Source of the DNA: Acridotheres tristis
Lineage: Eukaryota > Chordata > Aves > Passeriformes > Sturnidae
Assembly: GCA_037013685.1 (NCBI GenBank)
Contig: CM072887.1
Location: forward strand, 50,209,154 to 50,273,153
Reading direction: 5' to 3'
Length of the DNA stretch: 64,000 bases
Every line of letters starts with the position of its first letter. Position 1 is the stretch's first letter. The position numbers and the translations under genes were made by a program. Shown here piece after piece: positions 24,529-34,633 of this stretch. Below the pieces are notes generated by a model that had not been told where the DNA came from, did no database searches, and saw only the letters and a program-made list of their open reading frames with translations.

Positions 24529-24830
24529 TTTGTAGAATGTTCCAGAGATTTACTTCCTTATTGTTAGGAAATGGTGTGCTTTATATACTGCTTAATTTTC
24601 TTGACTTCAGTTTTCAGCTGCCGTTTTTTTGTTACACCTCTGCTAGATTAGAGAGCCCTTGTATTTTCTCCCTGTGAAGGTACTTACATGCTGTAATCAA
24701 GCCACCCCTCAATCCTTTTGATAAGACACACAGATTGAGCTCTCTAAGTCACTTATGGCAAGGGTTGAGAGTGCTGCTTCTAGCTCAAGTATACAAGCCT
24801 TTTCTGGTCAAAGATTAGTAATTAATGTCA
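24529..24830 (-). mobile_element. Old CR1/L3-like LINE fragment
   Basis: In minus orientation this resembles an ancient amniote CR1/L3-like 3' region. Landmarks on the plus strand are AGAATGTTCCAGAGATTTAC, TTTCAGCTGCCG, CTCTGCTAGATTAGAGAGCC, GTAATCAAGCCACCCCTCAA and AGATTGAGCTCTCTAAGTCA. It is more diverged than the other CR1 copies here, consistent with an older family. Assignment is from recall of the consensus. Confidence 0.65.
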
Positions 24831-27800
24831 TTAGAAATGGACAATTCTTTGTGAGTGTCTGGGTCTTACAAACAACTTTTGGCTGATGAGTTCAATAATG
24901 CCAACAGAAATACCTGTTAGAGAGTTATCCATAATTATGCATATATTCATAAAGACAGTGGATGCCACTTCTTCATTTTAAAGTGGTCTAGGTAAGGAAA
25001 GGGTATTTAGAGAAAAGAATTAGAATTAGAATCTCTAGAGTATAATTATTCCCTTTTAAAATTTAAATACTTGTTTCTATCGTAGCATTTCCTCTTCTAC
25101 TTCATTTTTTTTATAATGCTGCTTTCTGATAAGACAAAACTGATGACATAATTACTAGGTAGAAATTGTAGGTATCGAGCACGTTCTTGAAATCACCTCC
25201 TCTCAGTTTTCTTGCAAGCTAGACTAACTGTGAATATATCTGTAATTGAAAGGTTGTTCAGCTTTTCATGATTCTGCACAACGGCATAAAACTTTGGTGG
25301 CAAAACATACAAAGCCATATTTACACAGGAACAAATATGCTTGTTTCACTGTTTCATTAGCAATGTGCTGTGTCTGATTTTATTTCTACAGTAATTTGCA
25401 AACTCTTCTTAGGGTATGCTTTATCATGAGCGAATCCTAGAAGAATTTAGTTTTACTTGTGGTCTGAAATCAAGACTGAATTATTATTTTCCTAAGTTTT
25501 GGCTTCGCGACTACCTTAAAAGAGAAACTAATCCTTGTATGGTCAATCCAGCAAAGTCATTAGGCATTAAAAAATGCCTTGTGGGAACACAGAATCAGTT
25601 CTGAACCTGTGTGTTGCTCAGTTCTCTGTGTTGAGTATATGCTTGCAGAGCCTGTGATATGAGAACAATCTTTCAGATCAGGCTATATTTATTCTCTTGT
25701 TCTAATCAGCTGGGTTCACAGAGGCAAAACATGTAATGTTACCAGATTCCTATCTGGAAAATTTATCTTTTCACTCTAGTTCACTGCAGTCACCTGTCAG
25801 CACTGACCCTTCCATTGTCAGCATTGTCAAACCTAATAGCACCTGAAGCAGGGAAAGAAGGGGACAGAACAAAGTCTAAGTAAAATGGCTTCACTCTCAC
25901 TTTTAGCAATGTCAGTTCCTCACTACACTCGGCATTTCAGGCTTTCTTTTGACAAGGTTGCCAATAGTTTTGGAACCACATTCAAAGCAGAAACTTCTGA
26001 ATGAGTGAATTTCTTCACTGCAGAACAAGATCTTTCCACATCCTAATTCTACCTGCATGTGTGACAATGTCATGGAACAAAATGCCAGGTGTGATTAGAG
26101 TATCAAACTCTGGTAGTGATGCCAGTTTGCTTTTTGGCTGACTGCCCTTTGAAGGACTAGTAAGAGGGTGGAAACACTTTCTAGTTTGCTGTTAGGATCA
26201 AATTCAAACCAGAATTAGGGCCAATAATGAGCTTTAGACTGTGGTGACTAATGATAAATAATTAATATTTATTCTCAAATAGTGTGTTTGGAGAGGATGC
26301 AAATGCCATCCTATTTTTATCATGTGCATTAAATAGACTAGATGGGGAACTGTGTGTGATTTTGGGTGTCCATGCTAAGACAGCTTTTCATCCTCTCAGT
26401 AGGATGCAACCAAAGCCACAGTGTTAACCCAGACCTGACACCAGTATGGGAGGGTGCTGCTCTCTGCAGCCAAAGCCTCTCCCAATGGAACAGCTCTGCA
26501 CCCATCCCACTCTCAGGTGGGCAATCAGACACATGGTATCATTTTTTTTTTTTTTGTATTCTTTTTAAAAGACACCCAGGTCAACCTAGTAAATAAGTGT
26601 TTGCTATTTTCTATAGCTTTTTTTCTGGTATCTTGATTAAAGTCTCAGCTGATGGGCCCCTGTGGTTAAATAGAAAACTTTCATTCTTCTGATTTTTTAT
26701 TCTGTTTTTCCAGGTATGCAACTATAACAATGTGACCACATCATGAATAAATTGTTTCTATATTACATTTTAGTCTGCAGAGAACTATGTGAGCAGAGTG
26801 CACGCTAAATATATAAATGCCACACACAAATAAAAAAGAAATACAATATATTATCATTAAAAGAGATTTCCCTGACTAGTTGAAATATCATTATTCTTTT
26901 GTAACTGGTTCTACGGTTTCTCAGCATTTGGGAATACTTTAGTTGATGCTACGATAATTTCTATTTTAAGAAAATGTTGAGTCTTTTATGAAGCATGACA
27001 CTCTTTGTTTCTATTCTTTGTTACAGTCTTTTGAATCTCCTCTGTGTTTCTCTGATAGTGTGAGAAATACTTTCAGGGCCAAATAATTCAGTGAGAGACT
27101 AAAATATATTTTATTTTCCCCCCAAAAAAATCTATTCAATATGCTTTCTTGATGTTTTGAGAGTTCTTTTGTCTGTCATGTTGGTATTCTGCATGCGGTT
27201 TGGAATAATGTGAGCAATCTTTATGCCTTCAAATCACTATTGAAAATGATGGCTTTAGTGTATGTGTACTTATACTAAGAATAGTTCTAAGACATTACAT
27301 ACAAGTTTAATTTTTCCTTAAAGAAAAAATATTCCCTGGAAGTCAAGAAGACAAGAAAAGGTATTTGGTTAAGGAGAAGAAAAAAAATCTTTCTGAAAAA
27401 TTTTAAAACTTTATTCTAGAAATTCTGATGCTGAATTTATTGATAGAGTAGAAAAATGTTTTACTTGCATACTTGATACTTGGAAAGGGGTGAGGGAGCA
27501 GGTTAACAGAACAAATTGAGAAGATCCTCTCTGTCTGCTTTCATGTCTGTTTGGAGGGTACCAATCCAAAACAGCATATTGTTTCATCTGGATAAGTGCT
27601 TTTCTCAGGCACACAGATGAACGGTTTCTGACATGAATGATTTAGCAGGACACAATGCAGTGGTGAGTCCCCCAGAGGAAAAAATGCATTTCAAATTTTC
27701 CTTCAGTTTTAGGGTGGGAAGAAAGATGAAGCTGAGCATTAAGCCAGTAGAGGCTTCTAGTGAGAAACAGGAGAGGATGAGAAAGCAAGGGCTGTGAGCA

Positions 27801-29733
27801 GTAGTGGGAGAAAAAGCCTGGAGGTTCTGCAGTGGAAAACAAGTTTTAAGTAGACACACAGCTGTGCCAGGAACAGGTGGAAATTGAGAGCTGAGCAAAA
27901 TCCTCAGACTTCAATACAAGTGGAACTGTCAGCCAACAACCTTCATGCACGGTGACAAGGGATCTACAGTATATAATTACTCTCCAGAGGAGTCTGTGCC
28001 AAAAAGGGTTAACAATGCCAAGACAGAAAAGTCCAGGTAACAGTTCCCAGAAGATTGATGTTGAAAGATAGTTTTCCTTATCTTTTCCTGCATTTGTTGT
28101 CCATTGTCTACAGGACTTATAGTCTCTCTCACATGTCAATCTCTGTTAGAGCCTCACTCTGCTTAATATCTGAATTAATAAGTTCTGCTTCCCCTACCTT
28201 TCCTGAAAGCTATGCACAACTCATCAAAGGGATTTATAGGTTGCAAATGAGAATTTAAGATTCTTCAAATTTTATCCCGTAGTACCACTGAGGCAAAGAT
28301 GTTTCATTCACTTTCGAAACTTGATTTGGTTTATAAGGAAGTTTATGATCTGACCTGCTGTTTTCCAAGGTTGACCATGGATTCTCACGGCCAGAAGCTC
28401 CACACTGCAGCACAGACCTCTTACAAACTGATGACAGCTGGGTCTCTATCTTCTGTTTACTGGTCCAGTATGTGCTTTTACCATCTTCTAGCCATAGCAC
28501 TGCAGCTTTCTTCCTTGGCAGGTTGAGGCTGCAGAAGCTGAGTTATGTTTTATTCACTTGTGAACAGATTCAGGAGAATGAGTTGGGATGGTGAAATTTA
28601 AACTAGTGGTAAAAGGTGTTTCCACAGCTGCTTTGCCAAGTGGTTCCCCCAGGGATAACTGGTGGGTTTGGGGAAGGAAACAAGCTGCCCTCTATCGACC
28701 AGAAGGCAAAATTTGGCCCTTTTTTCTCTTCGTAGACTAGGCATTAAGTGATTCTGACATAGTCTTTTTGTCAGAAAAAGCAGGTATATGTCTTTTTATA
28801 GGTTGCTACACTGAGAAGTGGTACGAAATTTCAAAAAATATAAACAAACATGAAAATGCCACTTTCATACTCTTTAAATTATTTCTGATTTTTAAGCCTT
28901 GTTGCTTGAGCTATAAAGAAATGCAAAAAATTTGAATTTTCATTTACAAGGATTTTCTGTTGCATCACTTTTGTATTAATTTTATCAGTGTGAATAGGAA
29001 TCCAGGAACATGAACAAAATGTAGAGAGTGAATATTGTGCTGGAACAGTAAACATATACAAGTGTGTGATCTCTGCTGGTAGTGATTATGTACAACATGA
29101 AGATAAACAGGAGCACAAAAGAAATCTAGAGACATCAGGAACTGGGATATTCTCATCTTCTGAACTTTGTTTCTGTAGTTTGCCATAGTTGTTGCATCAA
29201 ATTGCCTCCTTGTTAGCAGAACCTACTGGCAATTCTAGACTTCAGGTGACAGTATTAGGTGACATCTTCAGTACATACTGCAGCAGCTGGCACCTCTGGA
29301 AGCACTGTGTGAAATCTTCACATTTATTGATCTCTATGGAGGAAGCTACAATTTACAGAAGTTTACAGAGCCTTGCTAAGCAAGCAGAAGCTTTTGTGTA
29401 CATTATGAGTTCCAAGGCCAGTAAATATTACTGTCTGACTCAGCTTTACGCTCCTATAGCATGCACGTTTTCTTCCATGCAATATACTGACGGAAAACTT
29501 AGGCACTGCAGCAAGTAAATAAACGAAGAACATTGTCATGTCTAAAGGTATAGTAAACCTACATTATCCCATTATGCCTCATGTTTATCTCATGATTTTA
29601 GGTAAATTTTAACGCTGGGAAAAGTTCTGTTTGCATGTGTTTTTCTCTGCCTATTCTCCTTTTCTGGGTGACAGGCTGTAACCAAATATTGCGGATTGGC
29701 GAAGAGAGTTTTGGGATTTAGATTATGTCTCTT
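24831..29733. other. Unique non-coding DNA
   Basis: No gene or repeat family was recognised. There is a T-run at about 26541-26555. A segment at 28684-28705 loosely resembles a CTCF-type core. Open frames are under 110 codons and lack domains. Confidence 0.5.
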
Positions 29734-29796
29734 CTAAAGACATTTCTTAAGATAGAAATGTCCTAAAGACATTTCTATCTTAAGAAATGTCTTTAG
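29734..29796. repeat. Perfect 29-bp inverted repeat (hairpin)
   Basis: The left arm, 29734-29762, is the exact reverse complement of the right arm, 29768-29796. The loop is CTAAA (29763-29767). Each arm is itself a quasi-palindrome of GACATTTCT, a 6-nt spacer and AGAAATGTC, so four alternating copies of one 9-mer are present. As DNA it could extrude a cruciform. As RNA from either strand it would fold into a fully paired hairpin. I recognise no known microRNA or transposon terminus. Confidence 0.95.
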
Positions 29797-30039
29797 GACT
29801 CTGTAGAGATGAAGCATAGCCGCTGCATAATGCAAGATGAAGGACAGATTCGTGAATAAAGGAGAAATGATCGAGCTGCTTTTCTTAAAATGCTTACCTT
29901 GATATCTATACTTACCTGCCACTAGCTGTTCTGGATGCTTCTTTGACTGATAAATTTCCGTGCTTTTTTTGTTTATATTTGGTGTAAAGGTGGGAGTTTT
30001 CTTTCTCCTAATATTTCCTTGCAAACTTTCATTGCCCAG

Positions 30040-30107
30040 GACTTTCATCCCACACAGGAAAGTGTGGTGAAAGTGCTGGGAAAGATACAGAAGAATTATA
30101 ATCAGAG
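30040..30107 (+). other. Weak candidate exon, plus strand
   Basis: A pyrimidine-rich acceptor with a CTAAT branch-point-like motif ends at GCCCAG (30039). A donor, ATCAGAG followed by GTAAGC, starts at 30108. One frame is open across the 68 nt (DFHPTQESVVKVLGKIQKN) and the other two are stopped. The minus strand has a strong donor of its own, GTGGCAG then GTAAGTATAG, at about 29915 and an open frame from an ATG at 30048. The two strands therefore compete and neither reading is secure. Confidence 0.17.
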
Positions 30108-30359
30108 GTAAGCTTAGGGTTTATTGACAGATGCTGTGTTTCAAGTGTATAACATGCAGTCCTCACTAAAACGTTGCTGTCTTTTGCAAGTATTGCTCTG
30201 TTGGAAGTAGTTGTTGCTATAGAAGCACATAGGAGCTATAGGAGCTGCTGACAGTGCTGGCAGCAGGAACTGCAGCAACAGCAGGTTACCTTATGGGCTT
30301 GGGAATGAGAGTTTGCATTTTATATCCCATTGCTTCTCTTTCCATTGGGAAAATAATGC

Positions 30360-30489
30360 TAGAGAAGAGAAGGGAAGGGAAGAGAAGAGAAGAGAAGAGA
30401 AGAGAAGAGAAGAGAAGAGAAGAGAAGAGAAGAGAAGAGAAGAGAAGAGAAGAGAAGAGAAGAGAAGAGAAGAGAAGAGAAGAGAAGAG
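30360..30489 (+). repeat. (AAGAG)n pentanucleotide microsatellite
   Basis: A pure-purine run on the plus strand with period 5. About 22 uninterrupted units follow an AGAAGGGAAGGGAAG lead-in at 30366-30380. The opposite strand is (CTCTT)n. Frames of up to 95 codons across it exist only because the unit has no stop codon. Confidence 0.98.
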
Positions 30490-33400
30490 CCTTTTTGGAT
30501 TTGCAAATTTGTTTTTAATTCAGGTGGATCAAATTAGATGAATTAGTGAAATGAAAATAGAGAATTGTTCAGAAAGGTTTGGGTATTTAGAATTGTTTAT
30601 AAATAGCTGTGAAATAATAAGAAATAAACGATCAAACAGTCCCAATGGGAGCTGTAAACGGCAGGAACTGTAGTGTGCTGGAGGAAAAAAGGAAGAAAGA
30701 AGCCTCTACAACAGTGAGAACTGGCTCAGTCATAAAGGACAAGAACTTGCATGGAAAACTGTAGTTTTTAGCCCTATGCCATGATTGCCTCAAAAATTAT
30801 GTCTTGCATGCAGGTAATAGTCACCGTTCAACAGCTTTAAACACTGCCCTTCAAAAGAGGAGTACTTGCATGTCAGCAAGGGATGGATGGGAATAGTATC
30901 CTATAGGACCTGATCAGATCATGTGTGTCCACTTCCAAGTCCAAGATTCTGTCCTAGGAAGACACTCTCTGCTGTCCCACAACATGTGAAGCAGGAATGT
31001 GCTCTTCTTTGTCCCAGTTTTATTATATTTGTTTCCTGACTGTCACTCTTCCTCACTGCTGCATCCTGCCAACAGCCTCTCCCCTTCACCTCCCTGGTTC
31101 ATCTCTTCAGAGTAGAGTTTCTGCCTAGCCTGCTGGGCTAAGCAGGATTCCTGTGTGGCAATACTCTCTCTGTTTTCTTTCCATAAGGTATGAGAAAAGA
31201 GGTCAGCGAAAAGGACTCCCTTATCTCCTGCTATTCAGCCACTTTTCCCTCCTCTCCTGTACCACTGAGGATGAGCCCCAGACTGAAGGCAGTCTATGTG
31301 CATGCCCAATTTTAAGGCACTGAACACAGCAGGAGAAAGCAATGAGCATTTAGCAGGGCTGCTGAGGAATTCACACTTCCACAGATTAGAGTCTGTTCCT
31401 GATTTCTGACTTAACAATAACATTTGAGAAAGTCCCAAATGCTGTACATTTGCTCTTCATTAGTTGCAAACACTGAAGCATTAGTGTCAGTCAGAATTTC
31501 ATGCTTTTAAAATTTATTTTATTTTAATAACTATAATGTGAGAATGGAGACCTAGTGAATACTGGGTTTAAATAAAAGCCCATCCAGAACAACAACCTCA
31601 ATGTAAGTTTAGAGTAGACAACGATCATTGTGTTGTATATTCTCCTCATCTTGAGCTGTCTGTAGCCTAGGATGGTTTTAAGCAAGAGGTTATAGTTTAG
31701 TATTTAGTAGCCCCAAACTAACTATTCTTCCATGATGTTCTCCAGATGTTTTCCAAACCCATGGAGGTGTTTGAGTCCACAAGCCTGCAAGCAGGTCCAC
31801 TTGGAACACCAGGTTTTGGACAAAATGGTACCCACGATTTGTCTGAGCCTGACAACAGCAGAGAGGGGCTTAATTCACGCCTCCTAGTTTTATGGTAGAA
31901 TAGTCAAAAGTGTCATGAAGTCATGTCTGGGAATATGAATGAACTCTATAGAGTAAGCTGAAGATAATGATCTGAGAGTTTTGTGTGGTGGAAGAGGATT
32001 TGATACTTATGTGTACCTTAACTGTGTGTATCTGAACGGTGCCATTACAAGATAACCTTGAAGGTGGTTCCACATATATCTAACCCCTGTCTTTCAGAAC
32101 ACCTTAATCTTGCATCCTGACAAATATTGCCACAGTGAGTCCTATATAGATAAGATGTAAGCTAAAGCCTATGAAAATTTACCAAACCCTTTTCCACTCA
32201 TGAAATCCTAAATAAGCTTAGTATAGAAAAGTGGTTTAAGGTATCTTAATCTTACTTTATGAGTGGCTTGCAAGGCTTAAATTACAGTATTCTACCTTTT
32301 GAAAAGATATTCACCCCCAAATTATTCAGTCCCCCCTTTCTTTTTTCCATTTGAACCTCCCTAAACAAGGATTCATTACTGTTAATGGGATTTTCTTTTT
32401 CTTTAGTGTCATTAAATTTTACTATCCAAACTCTACTTAGATAGCAGCAACAACATCTACTTGGATAGCAAAAAAACAATGGAGCCAGAAGGGAGAATCC
32501 TAAGTGTAGGATATCACTAATGTAAATACTCTGCTTGAAAATATTATATATATTTTTAAACTGTTAGAAACACTGTAAACATTTCAGATGTTATCCCATG
32601 CAGTTAACACAATGTCTAGGATAAAAATGAATTTGTTTAAAGCTGGCATTTCCTAAAGCAGAAAAAGAAAGCTTTATACATAATAACAAAAATGAAGCTT
32701 CTAAGTGAATAGTACACAGCTCATTAGAAAGAATAAACTCCCAGGGTCCCTGAAGGTAAAATACAATGAATGTAGCCTATTTAAAACTTCATTCAATGAA
32801 TATGACTTCTTTATACTAAAGTAAATCATATTTCACAACACAATGGATTATTTTAAATGACTTCTTTTTACTATTTAATGTTCTTATTATATAAGCTGCA
32901 TTTTCCACTCAACTGTCTTTAAGAAATCATATTTTTCTAAATGTGGTTTACTAAGGAATGCATTTAAAAAATGAATCATCAGGCAGTACAGAGATTTCTC
33001 TATTGTTTATTTGACATAAATATTTGGTGATGCATTTCAGGTAAAAAGTCTCCCTGTGGTATGCTGTAGTAATTCACAGCTGCCATGTTAAAAGACAAGT
33101 ATTTAAAAGCTATGCATAGAAACTGTTGGGAGACATTGGGCTATGTGGAAAAGTACTGACATATCAATATACCAATACTTAACAGAATTGATTTTACAAG
33201 GTGTTGTAAACAACGTTTATCCTGGACCAGTTTCTTTAGCCTCACTTTCACCCATATGTACAGAGGATTTAGAAGAGGAGATGACTCAAAGACAAAGGAT
33301 AACATTTTCATTTGAAGTCAGGTAAAGCAGTAAATGCATCTTGTAGTTGATCCAGAGCATGGAAGAATAAGTCTCTTCCTGTCTGTCATAATACCCTTGC

Positions 33401-34448
33401 TGAAAGTGAAGTGCTTGGTTAATCGGTACTTGGCACGCAGCTCAGAACTCTTATTTCTATAGTATGGTTGATGAGATCACAGCAAAACAGCTGAGGCTTC
33501 TCTTTAGTGCTGCCAGCCAGAAAGGATTAAAGGTGTTTAAAGGCACAGCCTCCACTGACAGATGGGCGAGCTGTGCAAAGTAAGCAAGGCAGAGGCCCTT
33601 GGTTTGACAAGACTCCTCCAGCTGATGTACAGTAGCCTGTGCTGACCATGCTGGGTGAAGGATGGATTTGCTGCTCGCTTGATTTGCAACTCAGAATGGT
33701 CTACATGACATCTGCCATGAGCAGGGCTTGTGATATGTTTGAGGAGACTGTTCTGCATAAGCAAGAAGCTTGTACTGTGTGGACAAACAAGTGGTGTGAG
33801 TCCAGTTCTGCTGTTCTTGAAGACAGACAATGTTCCAGCTACATCTGGCTACCAACACAGGAGACTATACTCAGTCAGAAGCTGAGATGCATAAAAATAG
33901 AACACTTCGTATTTTTGGAATATTTCATGGCATTTGCATGCTTGTATTCCATGTTGTCTGACTTCTTTTGTTTGTCTCTGAACAACTCAGACTTACACAA
34001 AGAGTATTTGGATGAAGAAGGGCACATTCTGAGACCTAGATTGGATAGTAATGGTATATGACTGTAATTAAATGAGAAGACATTTCATTTATTAACTTTG
34101 TTCATAACCTGAGAATCGTATTCAGTGTCCAAATGTGGACTGGGTGGAATGCTCTTCAATAATTTTGACAAGTTTTTCCTTGCTTTTCCAAGCTGACCTT
34201 TCTCTTTCAATGTGGTTGAAGTTCAAGGCTTTTGCAGGTTGAATTACTTCAAACGGCTCTGGATTGTATTATTACGATCTTAATCAAACAAAAGAATCAT
34301 TTTTGCCTAGCCTAGGAGGGGCTGAATCCCTCAGATATGGTCATGAATGCATTTGTGATTTGTTAAAAAATGGAGGACATTTTAGGTGGTATTACAGGTG
34401 CTTTATCTTCAAATTCCTATCTTATCTAGTTACAGGTACCTCAAAAAC
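30490..34448. other. Mostly unique non-coding DNA
   Basis: No gene or repeat family was recognised. Splice-like pairs enclose 31111-31197, which has no open frame, and 33264-33321. The 140-codon frame at 33639-34061 is the longest outside simple repeats but has no recognised domain and is within chance expectation for this much DNA. AT-rich sequence at 32500-33060 could be conserved non-coding DNA. Confidence 0.5.
33264..33321 (+). other. Weak candidate exon
   Basis: A pyrimidine-rich tract ends in ATATGTACAG (33263), and a donor, AAGTCAG followed by GTAAAG, starts at 33322. One frame is open and polar (DLEEEMTQRQRITFSFEV). The donor deviates from the GTRAGT consensus and no family was recognised. 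Confidence 0.13.
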
Positions 34449-34453
34449 TTTTT

Positions 34454-34485
<32 letters not shown>

Positions 34486-34559
34486 GCTTGCTTGCTTGCT
34501 TTCTCTCTTTCTCTCTTTCTTGCTTTCTTTCTTTTCTTTTTTTTCTTTCCTTTCTCATA
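34449..34559 (+). repeat. (TTTC)n microsatellite with CTTG interruption
   Basis: A tetranucleotide run of TTTC on the plus strand is interrupted by four CTTG units at about 34483-34499 and then by CTCTTT variants. It ends in TCTCATAG, so the repeat forms the polypyrimidine tract of an acceptor-like site at 34559-34560. The 98- and 83-codon frames here are driven by the repeat. Confidence 0.97.
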
Positions 34560-34560
34560 G

Positions 34561-34633
34561 TCTGTAGCTACTTAGGGCTTGGATATTTCTCTCCATATTA
34601 CCAGAAACAGTGTCCATCTCTGGTAATAATAAG
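34561..34633 (+). other. Weak candidate exon behind (TTTC)n acceptor
   Basis: The microsatellite supplies a long acceptor tract ending CATAG. A donor, AATAAG followed by GTAAGA, starts at 34634. One frame is open over all 73 nt (CSYLGLGYFSPYYQKQ). No protein family was recognised. A repeat-derived acceptor argues for a recent or cryptic exon at most. Confidence 0.13.

Noticed and set aside
30254..30541. 95-codon frame rich in R, E and K
   Set aside because: It is the (AAGAG)n microsatellite read in frame, so it is an artefact.
31111..31197. Segment between an excellent acceptor and a GTATGA donor
   Set aside because: All three frames are stopped early and nothing else supports transcription, so it is kept only as an example of how common such pairs are.
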